Shown piece by piece: positions 1-10,515 of a stretch of 64,000 nucleotides of DNA. A model generated the notes under the pieces. That model saw only the letters and a program-made list of their open reading frames with translations, was not told the origin of the DNA and did no database searches. How positions within the stretch are numbered: the first letter of the stretch is position 1; every line of letters begins with the position of its first letter. Both the position numbers and the translations under genes were made by a program. This DNA is from Ornithodoros turicata (lineage: Eukaryota > Arthropoda > Arachnida > Ixodida > Argasidae): NCBI RefSeq assembly GCF_037126465.1, contig NC_088207.1, forward strand, positions 40,298,143-40,362,142. The letters are read 5' to 3'.

Positions 1-349
1 AAACGGATTTGAGATGTGATTTAACCTGGGAGGGGAAAAGAAAAAAGACTTGTAAGTTGTAATTTTTTGAATCTATCTTTATGTGCATTTCGTGCCCCTT
101 TTTCACTGTAACCCGAGTGCCCCGCGGCGTCTTCCTTGCTGTGTGTACCCAGACACGGCGCTCGCATGACAACCGAACAAGCCATGCAAGCTTGCATTAT
201 CGTAGGTGGGGAGCAATGGTGTTCGTCAAGCGAGATACTGCAGTCCCGGGCAGGTTTTGATGGGGAAAATTGGACGAAAATGCAGTGCAGATATGACGTC
301 TGTCGAAACTTGGAAGTTGCAATGTCGGCAGCCAATTAGCTTTCAGATA

Positions 350-539
350 CAGTGAACCATTGTTAATATGACCCCCGATAATCTGACATACGCGCTTTAC
401 GACCATACTCCTGGCTAGCAATGCAGTGAAACCTCTGCATATCCCCCCCCCCCCCACACACACACCGTTAATATGACAATTCCGCGTTATAACCAAAATT
501 TTCGGGAACGACCATAGTCATAATAACGAGGGTTCACTG
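350..539. mobile_element. pogo/Tigger-like MITE (190 bp) with TA target duplication
   Basis: Both ends begin CAGTGAACC and then TATGAC-type sequence in inverted orientation, and each end abuts a TA dinucleotide (348-349 and 540-541). The CAGTGAACC end and the TA duplication are typical of pogo/Tigger elements of the Tc1/mariner superfamily. There is no coding capacity, so it is non-autonomous. A C13 run followed by an AC repeat (443-464) sits inside, and an internal CAGTGAAACC at about 425 suggests an older nested end. Confidence 0.8.
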
Positions 540-644
540 TATATTACAAAAATAGCATAAGATAGTACGGTCCCAGATTGTAATTACGTGGAAAGCACTT
601 ACATTTGCAAAATTACCTGCTTTTTACACAGGTGTCGATTGAAT

Positions 645-1085
645 GTGGCTTATGGCGATCAGTTTCTCCATAAAGTTGGAAGAGCCGACTCATCGAAATG
701 TTCGGTTTGTGCAACGGTTAAGGATAGTGAGCGTATTATAATACACTGTGTGCATACCTAGACTGGACAGCAGGGTCTTCGATATAGTGAAGGTGTTGGG
801 ACTTTGAGCACCGAACACGAGGGATGCCGCGTTGGCGGCACTTGCGAAATTTGTTCAGAGCTGTGGGATGGATACATCCGTCTAAGGATAATTGTGAATA
901 GTGAACATGTGAATGGTGAATAGCGAACTTGCGAGCAGAGCACTTGAGAAGTAGTCAGTAGTAGTAGTAGTAGTTTCTTTCCTTCTTTTTGTTGGGTGGG
1001 GATGAGGGGGAATTTATGTTATGTTATGTTAAGTCGGGAGACAAGTTCAATTTATCCTCTCTTTTTTTTCTTACAAACAAGCAAA
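645..1085 (+). pseudogene. Non-LTR retrotransposon C-terminal fragment with 3' UTR
   Basis: A reading frame through about 650-765 shows the C-terminal cysteine motif of R1/I-type LINE ORF2. A C-x2-C pair is encoded at 699-710, followed by a hydrophobic stretch and a Cys at 747; the usual His before this stretch appears as Arg. A stop follows soon after. Further on, scattered matches resemble the second LINE tail in this window (52630-53215), including the segment read as a phase of 'FDIV..VLG'. The 3' part has a GTA microsatellite (956-976), a GTTAT-type repeat near 1015-1030 and a T-rich end. The element is 5' truncated and decayed. The clade (R1/I) is inferred from the motif only. Confidence 0.5.
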
Positions 1086-1089
1086 CCTG

Positions 1090-2205
1090 CTTTATATGAA
1101 ATACAAAGAAGATAATTGTATTGCAAGCCAGCACGGAACCGTACTCCTTTTCAACATCCGCATGCACGTGTTACAGTAATTGGCAGAAAGAAGTTGGCGC
1201 GTTTTGGTACCGCTCAATCATGGGCACAAGTTTCTTGGATGTGAAGAAAAACGTGCCTTTCTGCAGGCTCTTATAGTGTAGTTAAATTTTTCGCGTGGAA
1301 TCTTTTATATAACGTTGCTGTGAAAATAATGTAAAATCGTGCGAAATGATCAGCAAAAATTCAGCGTTACTCCTCCGTGCTCTCGGTCTTTATCTGTACG
1401 TTGCCAATCAACCCAATCAAGACCAACCAATCAGGACGCGCCAATGCCTTGATGCATTCCTTCCCCTGAAACAACGACACAGAGAGGCCCAGCAACTGGA
1501 TTTTAATGAAAGTCGTAAGCTCTGGTAGACATGACGATGGCCCAGACCAGCCAGGAGAGAGACCATCAGCTCTCGTGCTGCCCGGTTTTGTTAGTTTTCG
1601 TGCACGAGCCGGCCACGTTTGTCCGCGCCCGACGATGACTGTGCTGATTGGGAATCATGCGGGGCCGACGGTAGCGACAGTCAACTTGCCCCGCCGATGA
1701 AGAGGAAGCCAAGGAGGTGTGAGGGCTTGCTGCCGTGACTCTGGAGTGGCGTGATGGTGGAAACGTTTTACCCAATGGAGCGGTAAGGACCAGGGCCTGA
1801 AGGTGGCGGCTTGGACAGTGTCCAAACGATGACCAGAAGGAAATCCATGCATAATGCCTCCAAATGTAGTTGGGGTTGTGAACACTGCGTGAGCAAACGG
1901 AAGCAGACAAACCACCAAAGCGCCCCAAGCAGCTCAGGCGAGGCCTAGCCTATACCTTTCAATTGAACCAGGATATGTAAAGAAGAAAAGGTGTCCTATC
2001 CTTAATCCCATGTAGGCAAAGTACGTATGAAATCAGAATACGTATCACGAACGATACCCAAAATAGTAACCAAAGTGTGAACTGCACTTTTATACACGAA
2101 AACCCAACAATGTGCAGTAACGAAGTAAGTTCTGATACACCAAAGCAAACGAAGGGAAGAGTGGGAGAATGAAAGATTCTGAAAATGAAAAAGTATTCCA
2201 AAAAT
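1090..2205. other. No recognisable feature
   Basis: Only short ORFs without recognisable domains are present. The stretch 1960-2205 lies just downstream of the gypsy relic on the minus strand and could be its decayed 3' part, but I see no integrase or LTR. Confidence 0.5.
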
Positions 2206-3746
2206 GAACTCATACTGCGCGGCTGAGAGCATCAGCGTTACCATTCTCTTTACCTTTACGGTAGCGAACATCGGAGTTATATTGTTGAGGAATGAGTTTT
2301 TGCCTGACATTTGGGTTTAGCCAAGTGAGAGGACAGTGGTCTGTCTCGACTGTAAAGTTTTTGAATGGCCCATACAATGCAAGCATGCACAATATGGATG
2401 CACAATATGCCTATTCACGTAGAGTTAGTTTTCTACTTATGTATACGACGGGGTTTCCTTCCAGCTTCGTTCCTTTGGCAAAGCACCGCACCTATACCTC
2501 TGTCACTTGCATCACACTGAATGATGAAAGGACGTGGGAAGTCTGAGGCCCGAAGGAGTGGTTTTGAACAGAGCGCTGTTGATGTGATGTGATGTGATGT
2601 GATGTGAATAAAGAAAAAAATGGGGATGTTAGTTTCGACGAAGTCAAACTGGCTGCCCCAGTACACTTAATACAGAAAGTTCAAACCGATGATGAGATGA
2701 TGAAAACACAAAGGGATGATGTCCAGAGACGAACAGAGATGATAATGGAGTTCAACATGTAGGTCAAAAGTTCAAGAGCTGCGCCCAAGTTAGAGTGAAG
2801 TGGCGGAATCACCGGGGGCACACACAGGACACATCACACATTCACCGTGTCATAGGATGTCCATAAGCCCGGTTGCATGCAAAAAGTCTTCAAGTGCCCT
2901 TAGCGCCTTGTCGCACATAGCGCTGTTTCTAACTTTTGAAAGGCGCTTTCTTTGGTCGTATCCGATAGAATACGATTGGGTTGATTGTTTTTCAATGCAT
3001 CGGTTAAAGGACTGTCGATGTCAGCATAGTTTCTGATGTACCTCTGATAGTAACCAGTGAGTCCTAAGAAAGACCTGACTTGTGTTTTTGTAGTTGGGCG
3101 AGGAAAATCTTTAATCGCAGCAACTTTTGTTTGAAGCGGGCTGCGGTATCCATGTCCAACAATGTGACCGAGATATGTCACATGGGAGCGTGCAAGTTTG
3201 CACTTCTTTGCTTTCATAATAAGCCCTGCCTCCCTAAAACGCTGAAAAACTATTTTAAGGTGTTGAATGTGGTCTTCCCCAAGTGGAAGAAAAAATTGCA
3301 ACATCCTCAAGGTAGGGAACTGTAAAGTTTTCGAGACCCTTTAGAACTGTGTCCATGAGCTTCGAAAAACAGAAACGAGCATTCTTCAGGCCGAATGTGA
3401 GCATGACAGGTCTGAAAGTACCGATTGGTGATGTGAATGCTGCGTACCTTTTTGCTCGTTCTGTGAGGGGTACTTGCCAATATCGTCGTACCAAATCTAA
3501 GGTTGAGATAAATGTTGCTGCACTAACAGTCTCAATCCTTTCTTCGATATTCGGAATTGGGTAGATTTGATCCCGCGTTATTGCGTTGAGCTTTCTATAA
3601 TCAATGCAAGGGCGAGGATCATTGCCTGGATCTTCGACAAAATTAGAGGCGATGCATAATCACTTTCACCGGGTTCTATTACCCCTAAGTCGAGCATTTT
3701 CTTAATTTCAGTTTCTAGTATGGCCTTCTGTCTAGGTGCCATTCTA
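2206..3746 (-). pseudogene. Ty3/gypsy retrotransposon pol relic (reverse transcriptase and RNase H)
   Basis: Read on the minus strand from about 3740 down to 2210, this is a decayed Metaviridae pol. The frame enters with a pre-RT segment (MLDLGVIEP), then the RT core with a TLDLV Asp motif, FGLKNA, a YLED in place of the usual YLDD, and LGHIVG and FLGLTGYYQRYI of the thumb/connection. RNase H follows with QCDASDRGIGAVL and ends at ADALSR. At least one frameshift lies near 3640, and the second catalytic Asp of YLDD reads Glu, so the enzyme is dead as read. A foreign LINE tail splits RT from RNase H at 2581-2927. The relic is cut at 3746 by a mariner-like element. I saw no gag, integrase or LTRs. 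Confidence 0.88.
2581..2927 (-). mobile_element. 5'-truncated LINE 3' end inserted in the gypsy relic, with 9-bp target duplication
   Basis: The 9-mer agcgctgtt occurs at 2572-2580 and again at 2919-2927, bracketing the insertion. The gypsy reading frame is in register on either side if one copy is removed. On the minus strand the insert starts with a short LINE-like C-terminus (CDKALRALEDFLHATGL, then stop), continues as a 3' UTR, and ends in a T-rich segment plus five CACAT units. The tail orientation fits target-primed reverse transcription. The LINE clade is probably R1/I. Confidence 0.78.
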
Positions 3747-4466
3747 CAGGGTGTCGCAGAAAACGTGTCATTGAATTATAATAAAAAAAACTACGCCGCC
3801 TAGAATCATGCGATCAACGGCATTTGTTCTTACTAGGTTTTTGCCAACTCCTGATGTGAATGTCATGTATCGTAAGTTTAATTATGTAAATATTTGCGAA
3901 CTGAACTCGGAAATTTGCGAAGTAGAGGTCACTTTTTAACTCACCAATATGAAGAGCGTGCCGAATTCACTCAGGTTCATGATAATTGATAGTGATATTG
4001 GCTAGCTATCCCATCGGAAAAAATAGCGGAACATCATGCTTTTCGTAGCACCGAACCATAACGAGCGACGACTTTTTGAGCGCAATCGCTCTCAGTCCGA
4101 CGAAAGGAGGTTCCAAACCCAGCCCACAGAGTGATAATAGAAAAAGTGACAGTTCCTGAAATTGGGAGAGGGAATGTGCGTCCCAGCGACAGTCGGACGC
4201 GATAAGCCATGTTTGTGTTATCTCTTTCTGATTGGAGGTGTGGGCTGGGTTTCCAACATCCTTTCGTCGGACTGACAAGGATTGCGCTGAAAAATTTTTC
4301 GCGCGCTAGCTCCGTAGAGCATGATGCTCGGCTATTTTTCCTGGTAGGATAGCCCTGAATATCCCTGTCAATTATCATTAATTTGAATAAATTAGACACG
4401 CTCTTCACATTGGTGGGGTAAAAAAGTGACCTTTACTTGGCAAATTTCCGACTTCAGTTCGTGCAA
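3747..4466. mobile_element. Mariner-like foldback element, copy 1 (right end missing)
   Basis: It begins CAGGGTGTCGCAG directly after a TA (3745-3746) and matches the complete copy at 42555-43431 through the left arm, the centre and most of the right arm. The last roughly 155 bp are absent; homology stops where a different repeat begins. It interrupts the gypsy pol relic and so is younger than it. There is no ORF of note. Confidence 0.8.
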
Positions 4467-4798
4467 GGTGCCATGTGCCAACAGCGCAACTTCATGGTGA
4501 TCGCGTGGGTGCGATAATGCCTAGATATCACACGAACGGCCTTTGCCTGATATCGTGATCACACTCATACAATCACCCTCATGATGATCGCTGCATGCGC
4601 GATCAACTCATTCGTTCGACGTTCTGGTTGCGATAAACAGTGGCGCGAGGATGAGTGCGATCCAGTATCGCGCTCATGGTGCACAGCGATCGCGAGCCAT
4701 ATCAGCCTGAGCGTGAGTGTGGGTCGGCTTCAGCCTCACGCTCACGTTATCAGATGATCGTGATCGTGAGTTCTTTCGGGCCGAAATGCCGACCTCTG
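4467..4798. mobile_element. Possible hAT-like element, right end clear, left end weak
   Basis: The right end reads ATGCCGACCTCTG, the inverted form of the CAGAGGTSGGCA end seen on hAT-type elements and also at 62355. The left end at about 4464-4480 (CAAGGTGCCATGTGCC) is only loosely similar, and I see no convincing 8-bp duplication. The interior is rich in GATCGTGA/TCACGATC palindromic words. It may have removed the right end of the mariner-like copy. Confidence 0.35.
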
Positions 4799-4799
4799 G

Positions 4800-5803
4800 T
4801 TTGCTCTATGCAGGGGAGAGGGCAAAGCTTGGAGAAACCACGTGACAAAGTGCCTGTCCGCTCACAAGGAAGCAATAAGAGGGTATTCGTTGATCAACGT
4901 GGTTCTCCGAATGGGCCCACTGAAAAGAACCACGTGCGGCGCGTAACCCTGAGCTGTTTGCTCTTACTCTCTTATATGGGAGAGGGACCAATGAGGTCAC
5001 TCCACGGGCAATAGGGGAAAGTACGAAACTGCTGGGTTGCTTAAAGAGCTTATCTGTTTGCGTTGCGTATTCCCCGCTGGATGCAGCAGTTTCTTGAGGT
5101 GTACCTTCCGTCGCTGTTATTGATAACGCTTTATAGATTCCTGTGCTCTTTGTCATATGCCTTTCCTGATACATACATAATCCATAAATAGTTGTGCACC
5201 GAACCGTTGTGTGCAAAACATCATATTAACCCTGCTTGTATTGTTGCGTACACCTGTGTTCCAAACATGTATCCTTGCACAAACCATTCGTTTGGCACAC
5301 GATTGTGCAGTCGGCGTAAAGGACTGCAGCCGTTTCCTCAAACGGGGACCTGTTCTCTTCTTACGTTCGCCATTCTACTTAAAAGAAAAGAGGAAAACGT
5401 CAACGCAGGGCAGTAAATAGGGGCGGAAAATCGGCACCACGTCGGCGGACCGACGTGCTCTGCTGAAACTGCACGTTTGACGGCGGGAAAGGGCACATAT
5501 TTCAAACTACAAGCACAGCAATTCCCGCTGCCCCAACATCATCTCTTTCATAGTTTGTACTTCCGTGCAGCAAGTGGAACGCTGATCTGAATATAGAACG
5601 AGCGATTGCTCGTCGCATTAACATTCGGCTGACGCACAAGCATGTCATGCTGTGCACACATCGTCAAAGACGGCTGTGTTTGCGTCTTTTACGTTTTGCT
5701 GTCGTATGTACTGATTCTAAGGCGGCAGCCTGGATGGAGCTAAACGTGATAGCGTTCTGAGCGGTGGAGCAGTTTGCAACGTACGGTTGTGAGGGTAGAG
5801 TGA
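4800..5803. other. No recognisable feature
   Basis: Several short overlapping ORFs occur, with no domain that I recognise. CACGTG words occur at about 4840 and 4932. Confidence 0.4.
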
Positions 5804-6078
5804 TTTTTTTTTCAGTTTCTTGTTAGCACCGCGAAGCAACTGTGGCTATGAGTGGCACACAGATGTGGACAGATGGAGAGAGAACAGCAGGCAGGTGTGG
5901 CGGGACATGGGGGTTAGCATGCGTCCTGAGCCGACTTTATTGGGAACTGTCGTCTGGAAAGTCTTCGGAAGGCCCAGGGAAGACCTCAGACAGCACAGCC
6001 GGTGGTAGGATTCAAACCCACGACCTTGGCTACCACCAACGAGCGAGACGCCTTAACCCTCTCGGCCATGCCCGCTGG
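5804..6078 (-). mobile_element. tRNA-derived SINE, family A, near full length
   Basis: On the minus strand the element starts with a tRNA-like head (about 6076 down to 6000). Box A reads ATGGCCGAGAGGGTTAAGG and box B GTGGGTTTGAATCC, the Leu/Ser-like RNA polymerase III promoter pattern. The conserved body (GGCTGTGCTGTCTGAGG ... CACAGTTGCTTCGCGGTGC) follows and ends in an A9 tail (T run at 5804-5812). The same body recurs at seven or more places in the window in both orientations. The short ORFs across it are incidental. Confidence 0.88.
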
Positions 6079-6750
6079 TGTAGTGTGTATTCTCCGAGGG
6101 TGTTGAGCCAAAGCCTGATCGCTTGAGCCACGTGACGTAACAGTTAAGGGTCCGCCAATCAGCACGTTGCTTTCAGCGGAGGTAGCTATGGAAATGAGCC
6201 GCCGTATGTGTGGCCAGCGGGAGTCACAGAAAGCCAGCGTTCCAAAATCGACTTCGGCGATTGGCTGGCTTTATATGTCACGTGCGAAGTAGTGAGAGGA
6301 GGCACTAAGCAGGCTTTCTGGTGGAGTTTGTTTGACTATACGGTGCGGGGAGGTCCTGCATGAGCTGCATGGAAAGGAAATGTCGAAGGAGTAGTAGCTT
6401 GACGAGTAGGTACGAAAGAACATGGGCCGGGCTTCTGCAAAAGTTATCACGGAGGTTAATCACCACGTTTGCAGATATATTGGTATTTTACCCTCTGCGA
6501 ATGATACTTCCGCTAACGACCACAACAACACATACACGTATAGTGATGATGAGTCATGATGACGATCCTCTGCTAATAGAAACATTAAAAAATTAACATT
6601 TAGATGACTCATCTAGTGTGGATCGCTGCAACGTCAGTACGGAAATTTACACTATCTTTCTCTTTCTTTTTACCGTTTCATTCTGACGGCTTTCTGTTAT
6701 ACAAGCGTATTATACATTATTGAAAAAATAATAACAATAAACGCAATAAC
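6079..6750. other. No recognisable feature
   Basis: Unassigned DNA. A duplex-rich GC segment at 6100-6300 contains CACGTGAC/TCACGTGC words; the rest is AT-rich with short simple repeats. Confidence 0.4.
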
Positions 6751-6888
6751 ACTCTCCACTAGAACTGTCCCCCACTCCTTCCCGCTATCATCTCTCCGTC
6801 TGTCCACATATGTACGTCGCTCATAGCCACAGTTGCTTCGTGGCGCTAACACCCAATAAAAAAAAAAAAAAAAAAACTCTCCACTAGA
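6751..6888 (+). mobile_element. 5'-truncated family A SINE with 13-bp target duplication
   Basis: The last ~100 bp of family A (…CACAGTTGCTTCGTGGCGC) end in an A19-type tail. The 13-mer actctccactaga is present at 6751-6763 and 6876-6888, immediately flanking the insert. An A-tail, 5' truncation and a perfect 13-bp duplication are the marks of LINE-mediated retroposition. The intact duplication suggests a fairly recent insertion. Confidence 0.92.
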
Positions 6889-7844
6889 GGTACACCATAC
6901 GTTATGCGGCTCGATATGACTGCAACATAATGCGTAGCTATATACAAGGCTAACCTGTCAGGTGACTGTGTTGAAAATATAAACTTCATTTTCCTAGGAG
7001 TTGCCTGTGGAAGCTATCTTGCAAGCACCAGGTGGGTCGTGTATGGTAGTGACATCCGAGAAATTCGTTTTCGAAAAATGACCGCACAGACGCAAGCGTG
7101 TCCTACTTTCCGCTTCATAGCACGAAAGCTAACGTGCTACGATATCTGAGATGAAGGAATGAGACGTCTGTCCCGAATATCTATTGCAGAAGAGCGCAGT
7201 TGTATAACTTGAAAAAGACAGACTGTATCCGGGAAACGACAAGACTTGACAGGAAGTTGGTTTACACCGGAGCCGAACTTTGGATTTGAGATGCCCGCAC
7301 GCTGGAAATAACTGGAGACAATGTGTCGTATGCGACCCTATGTTCTGTGTCGGCCTTTCGCAGTCGAGTTTTACGCTCATAATTCTGTTGATAAGAAGGT
7401 TATTTGACATGTGGTGGAAAAGCGAACGAGATACGCGTAATGCCTCGCTTGCGTTGGAAACTGTCTATTCAATGGTGTTTACACTTGTCACTTCGCTGCA
7501 TTGGAAGAACCGAGATATAACATTAATTCACTAGTTAGTAAAATAAAAAAAAAGTGAAAATGAGGATTAATTCACGTTTTAATCTGGGTCATTTCAGACG
7601 CCTTCTTGTGAGCTTTTATGCTGAGGAGCACTGCACTGTCGACGGTAATAAGAATGAATCCAATACGAATAGTGGATTACACGTGAATAATTGACGTGGA
7701 CTCCTCGACATCCTATAACGACATCCGATGCCCCAGGGTGCCGAATCTAAAATTGGGAGCTCGCTGCGTTTTGATGCTTAGATGGATCATTTATTTTTTG
7801 GGAGACACTAACCAATTCACGAAAGAAAAAGAATAAGGTCCTGG
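6889..7844. other. No recognisable feature
   Basis: AT-rich DNA with short ORFs only. I see no repeat family from elsewhere in this window. Confidence 0.4.
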
Positions 7845-8189
7845 GGTCGGATTCACAAACGCGACCGTAAGTTACGCAATGATGCGCTAAGACGTCGTAG
7901 CCTGCGACGCGCGTACGACGTCGTCGTAAGCGCGATTCACAAAGCTATCGTAGTGGAGAGGGTACACCCTTTGACGAGGAAGAGGAGGTTGCTCGCTTCC
8001 TGTCACGTGCACCTCGGAGAGAAACAGCCAAAGGGTGCGAGACTATGTTTTCGCTATGGTAACGATGACGAAAATTTGTAATCGCACCAATAAGAGTCGT
8101 CCCGTTAGAAGAAGACTAAGTTGTTCGTCCTCAAATGTTTTGTTGCTGCACCTGCTCTCGGTCTTTCGGTAGCCATAATGTATGCCATG

Positions 8190-8873
8190 CAATCACAGGC
8201 GAAACTCTCGACTCTGCACTACGGGACTCTCCTCTGCATACCTCCCCTGGAGCAGACCAGATTACGTACAAGGCCCTTCGGAATCTTCCCCTGTCAGGGC
8301 GAGCATCCCTCCTACGGATCTTCAACGAGAGCTGGAGCCAAGGGGAAGTCCCTAACGAGTGGAAGACCGCGATGGTGGTCCCTCTACTGAAACCAGGTCA
8401 ATCACCGCATCACATCGATTCTTTCCGCCCAATAGCTCTTACAAGCTGTGTGGGGAAGACCTTGGAACGTATAATATTCAATCGCCTGAGCTGGTACCTT
8501 GAGAGCACGGGTTTTTTCCCCGAGGAGATGGCGGGTTTTCGCCCAGGACGGTCAGCAATAGACAGCGTCATAACTCTAACCAGTAGGACACAACAGGCAA
8601 GGGCCGAAGGTTTATTGACAGCCGCTGTCTTCCTTGACGTCAAGAAAGCGTACGACAGTGTCCTCCATAGCGCAATCATGGCGACCCTTTCAGAAGCTGA
8701 AGTCGGGGGCTGCGCCTGGTCATGGATTAAAGACTTCTTGGCTGACCGCTCCCTGTTTGTGCGCACCGCTGACGGGGACACTGCGACGTTCCGCGTGCAC
8801 CGTGGTGTCCCACAAGGGAGCGTCCTCAGCCCCTTATTATTCAATATCATTATGGCTTCTCTTCCTGCGCAGC
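8190..8873 (+). pseudogene. Reverse-transcriptase fragment of an I/R1-like non-LTR retrotransposon
   Basis: One uninterrupted frame (ORF 8135-8965) covers the fingers and part of the palm of a LINE RT. Landmarks are SPGADQITYKALRNLP, a WKTAMVVPLLKPG segment, FRPIALTSCVGKTLERI, AGFRPGRSAIDSV, the first catalytic Asp in FLDVKKAYDSV, and [16 protein letters not shown]. It stops before the expected FADD motif, at about 8873, where an unrelated 3'-end repeat starts. The endonuclease and everything upstream are missing. The lack of stops over some 220 codons suggests a young copy. The ORF's last ~30 codons are read-through into the neighbouring repeat. Confidence 0.88.
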
Positions 8874-8875
8874 TT

Positions 8876-9035
8876 CATAATCACACTCACATTTCGTCCC
8901 CCCCTGTTTTCGATCCCCCTTTTTCTGTTTCGTTTGCCCCTTCCCCCCTTTTTTTTTCGGAATAGCAAGCCGGCTCTTTGCCTGGCTAACCTTTCCTTTC
9001 TTTTTTTCTTAATAAACATATCCCCCCCCCCCCAC
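8876..9035 (+). repeat. Dispersed 3'-end repeat (family T)
   Basis: The segment has the pattern GAATAGCAAGCCGG … GGCTAACCTTTCC, a T-rich run, then AATAAACATATCC and a C11-C12 run. The same order recurs at 12316-12392 (minus), 22180-22225, 46795-46860, 47034-47085 and 50986-51070. It looks like a retroelement 3' UTR with a polyadenylation-type AATAAA. Confidence 0.65.
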
Positions 9036-9581
9036 AGGCGAAACGCGTTTGATGACACAGCAAATATATTCCCAGTATGTTCGTCTCGGGGAGGGGGTGG
9101 GTGAGGGTGTTTCGTCAGCCGTGTGTGGCACCCAGTTTTGCAGCTTTTATGGCTTCTTTTGTCTTTCTTGCAGACAATTTGGAGGGGTGTTGGGGGTGTC
9201 TTAGCGGGGTGTAGGGGATGCTTGAAAAATCCCCGCGACCCGATTTTACGGAGCACAAAGTTGAAGCATTTGTTGAAGGTTACCAAGCAAAAAAGTGCCT
9301 CAATGTCACTTCGGGGATGGTCTCGAAGGTTCTGTGGCAAAGTGCAATGCGTTGGCGCGTATTACGGAGTCTTTGTTTGCCGTCTCCAAATCCACCGCTG
9401 CGAAATAACGCCGCCATCTTTCTTCGTAAGACTGCTCGGGAGCTCTCGCAGGATTCCGCCGTCAGCTGCGAAGATTTTGCGACGCGAGCCGTTCGTGAGT
9501 CTACACTTCGTCGTAACTTTCCCGTACGACAGAGTTACGACAGATTCCGTCGCACGAGCTCTTTGTGAATCCGACCCCTGG

Positions 9582-10298
9582 TCTACACGTAATACGGCAG
9601 AGGGTTGCTGGTAAGGTCCGTTTCACCATATTCCTTAAGAGGTTCATACAAGGATGAGGTTGTTTTGCGTGAAAATTTCAGAAAGAACGACACCGCTTGT
9701 GCGGAATTTGTACTACACGGAATAAATTTAAGGGTCGTGTCATCTCATGAGCCGCAACTTCCATTGGCCTGTATATATTCCTGTTGTGTAAGTGCTGCAT
9801 CGTCGTTTGCGGTCGCGCCTCGTTTTATCGTTTGCAACATGCGTAGTGACGCACGTGTCAGCAATTTACTTACCATTTATCCAAACAGACTCAGTGGCAA
9901 GACGACGGTGCGATTAACGCAGTTAAAAGGAATGTGAAACACCTGAGCGCAAGTTTACCTTCCCTTCCACTTGCCCAAAGAGTTTCTTTGCAGTGAGTTT
10001 GTGAATCCCTGTCTATCTCATAAATTCGATGATCGACGTTCCACAACTGATTTTCAATTGGTTGTGCGCCCCAACGGCACGGAGTTATGCTGGTAATTAC
10101 AGGAGAAGTATGCTTTCGGTTTCAATTTTTACTGAATATTTGTCAGCAAGTAGTTGTACATTGTAGTGAAGTATCGTATGTCCGGTGTTCTCAACGCGTT
10201 GCCTGCTCAAACGAGTCAGCCCAAGTCACAGGCCCGTGGTTTTCAGATGCTGAATGTACTTTGGAGCGCAACTGAGACTGACGAGCATCAGTTTTATA
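9582..10298. other. No recognisable feature
   Basis: ORFs up to 110 codons but no domain recognised. A GTTTGTGAATCCCTG word at about 9999 faintly echoes the right end of the preceding element. Confidence 0.4.
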
Positions 10299-10513
10299 CA
10301 AGGTGTTTGCTCTAACGTGTCCAGAAATTTTATTTAAAGCGAGCCATAAAAGAGAAACGAGCGCTACTTTTCAGCTACAATTGACTATGAAACAGGTGCT
10401 ACTAGTGAAGCAGTACCTGTTTCTTACTCAAGTAGCAGAAAAGTACCACTTGCTTTTCTTTTATCGCTCGCTTTAAATATAATTTCTGGACACGTTAGAG
10501 CAAACACACTGTG
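10299..10513. mobile_element. Palindromic MITE (215 bp), mariner-type ends
   Basis: Left arm GGTGTTTGCTCTAACGTGTC and right arm GACACGTTAGAGCAAACAC are inverted copies; the similarity continues almost to the centre, so the element is one long imperfect hairpin. TA dinucleotides flank it (10297-10298 and 10514-10515), as expected for Tc1/mariner-type insertion. Confidence 0.85.
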
Positions 10514-10515
10514 TA

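Larger units (their letters stand above)
7845..9576. mobile_element. Inverted-repeat DNA element (1.73 kb) carrying a LINE RT fragment
   Basis: The left end GGTCGGATTCACAAA and the right end TTTGTGAATCCGACC are inverted copies, flanked by CCTGG on both sides (7840-7844 and 9577-9581). Subterminal GTCGTAAC/ACGTCGTCGTAAG words occur near both ends. I see no transposase. The centre holds an RT fragment (8190-8873) and a piece of a dispersed LINE-like 3' end (8876-9035), so it is either a non-autonomous element later invaded or one that captured these pieces. The superfamily is uncertain; such ends are known from Harbinger-related elements of other animals. Confidence 0.68.
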
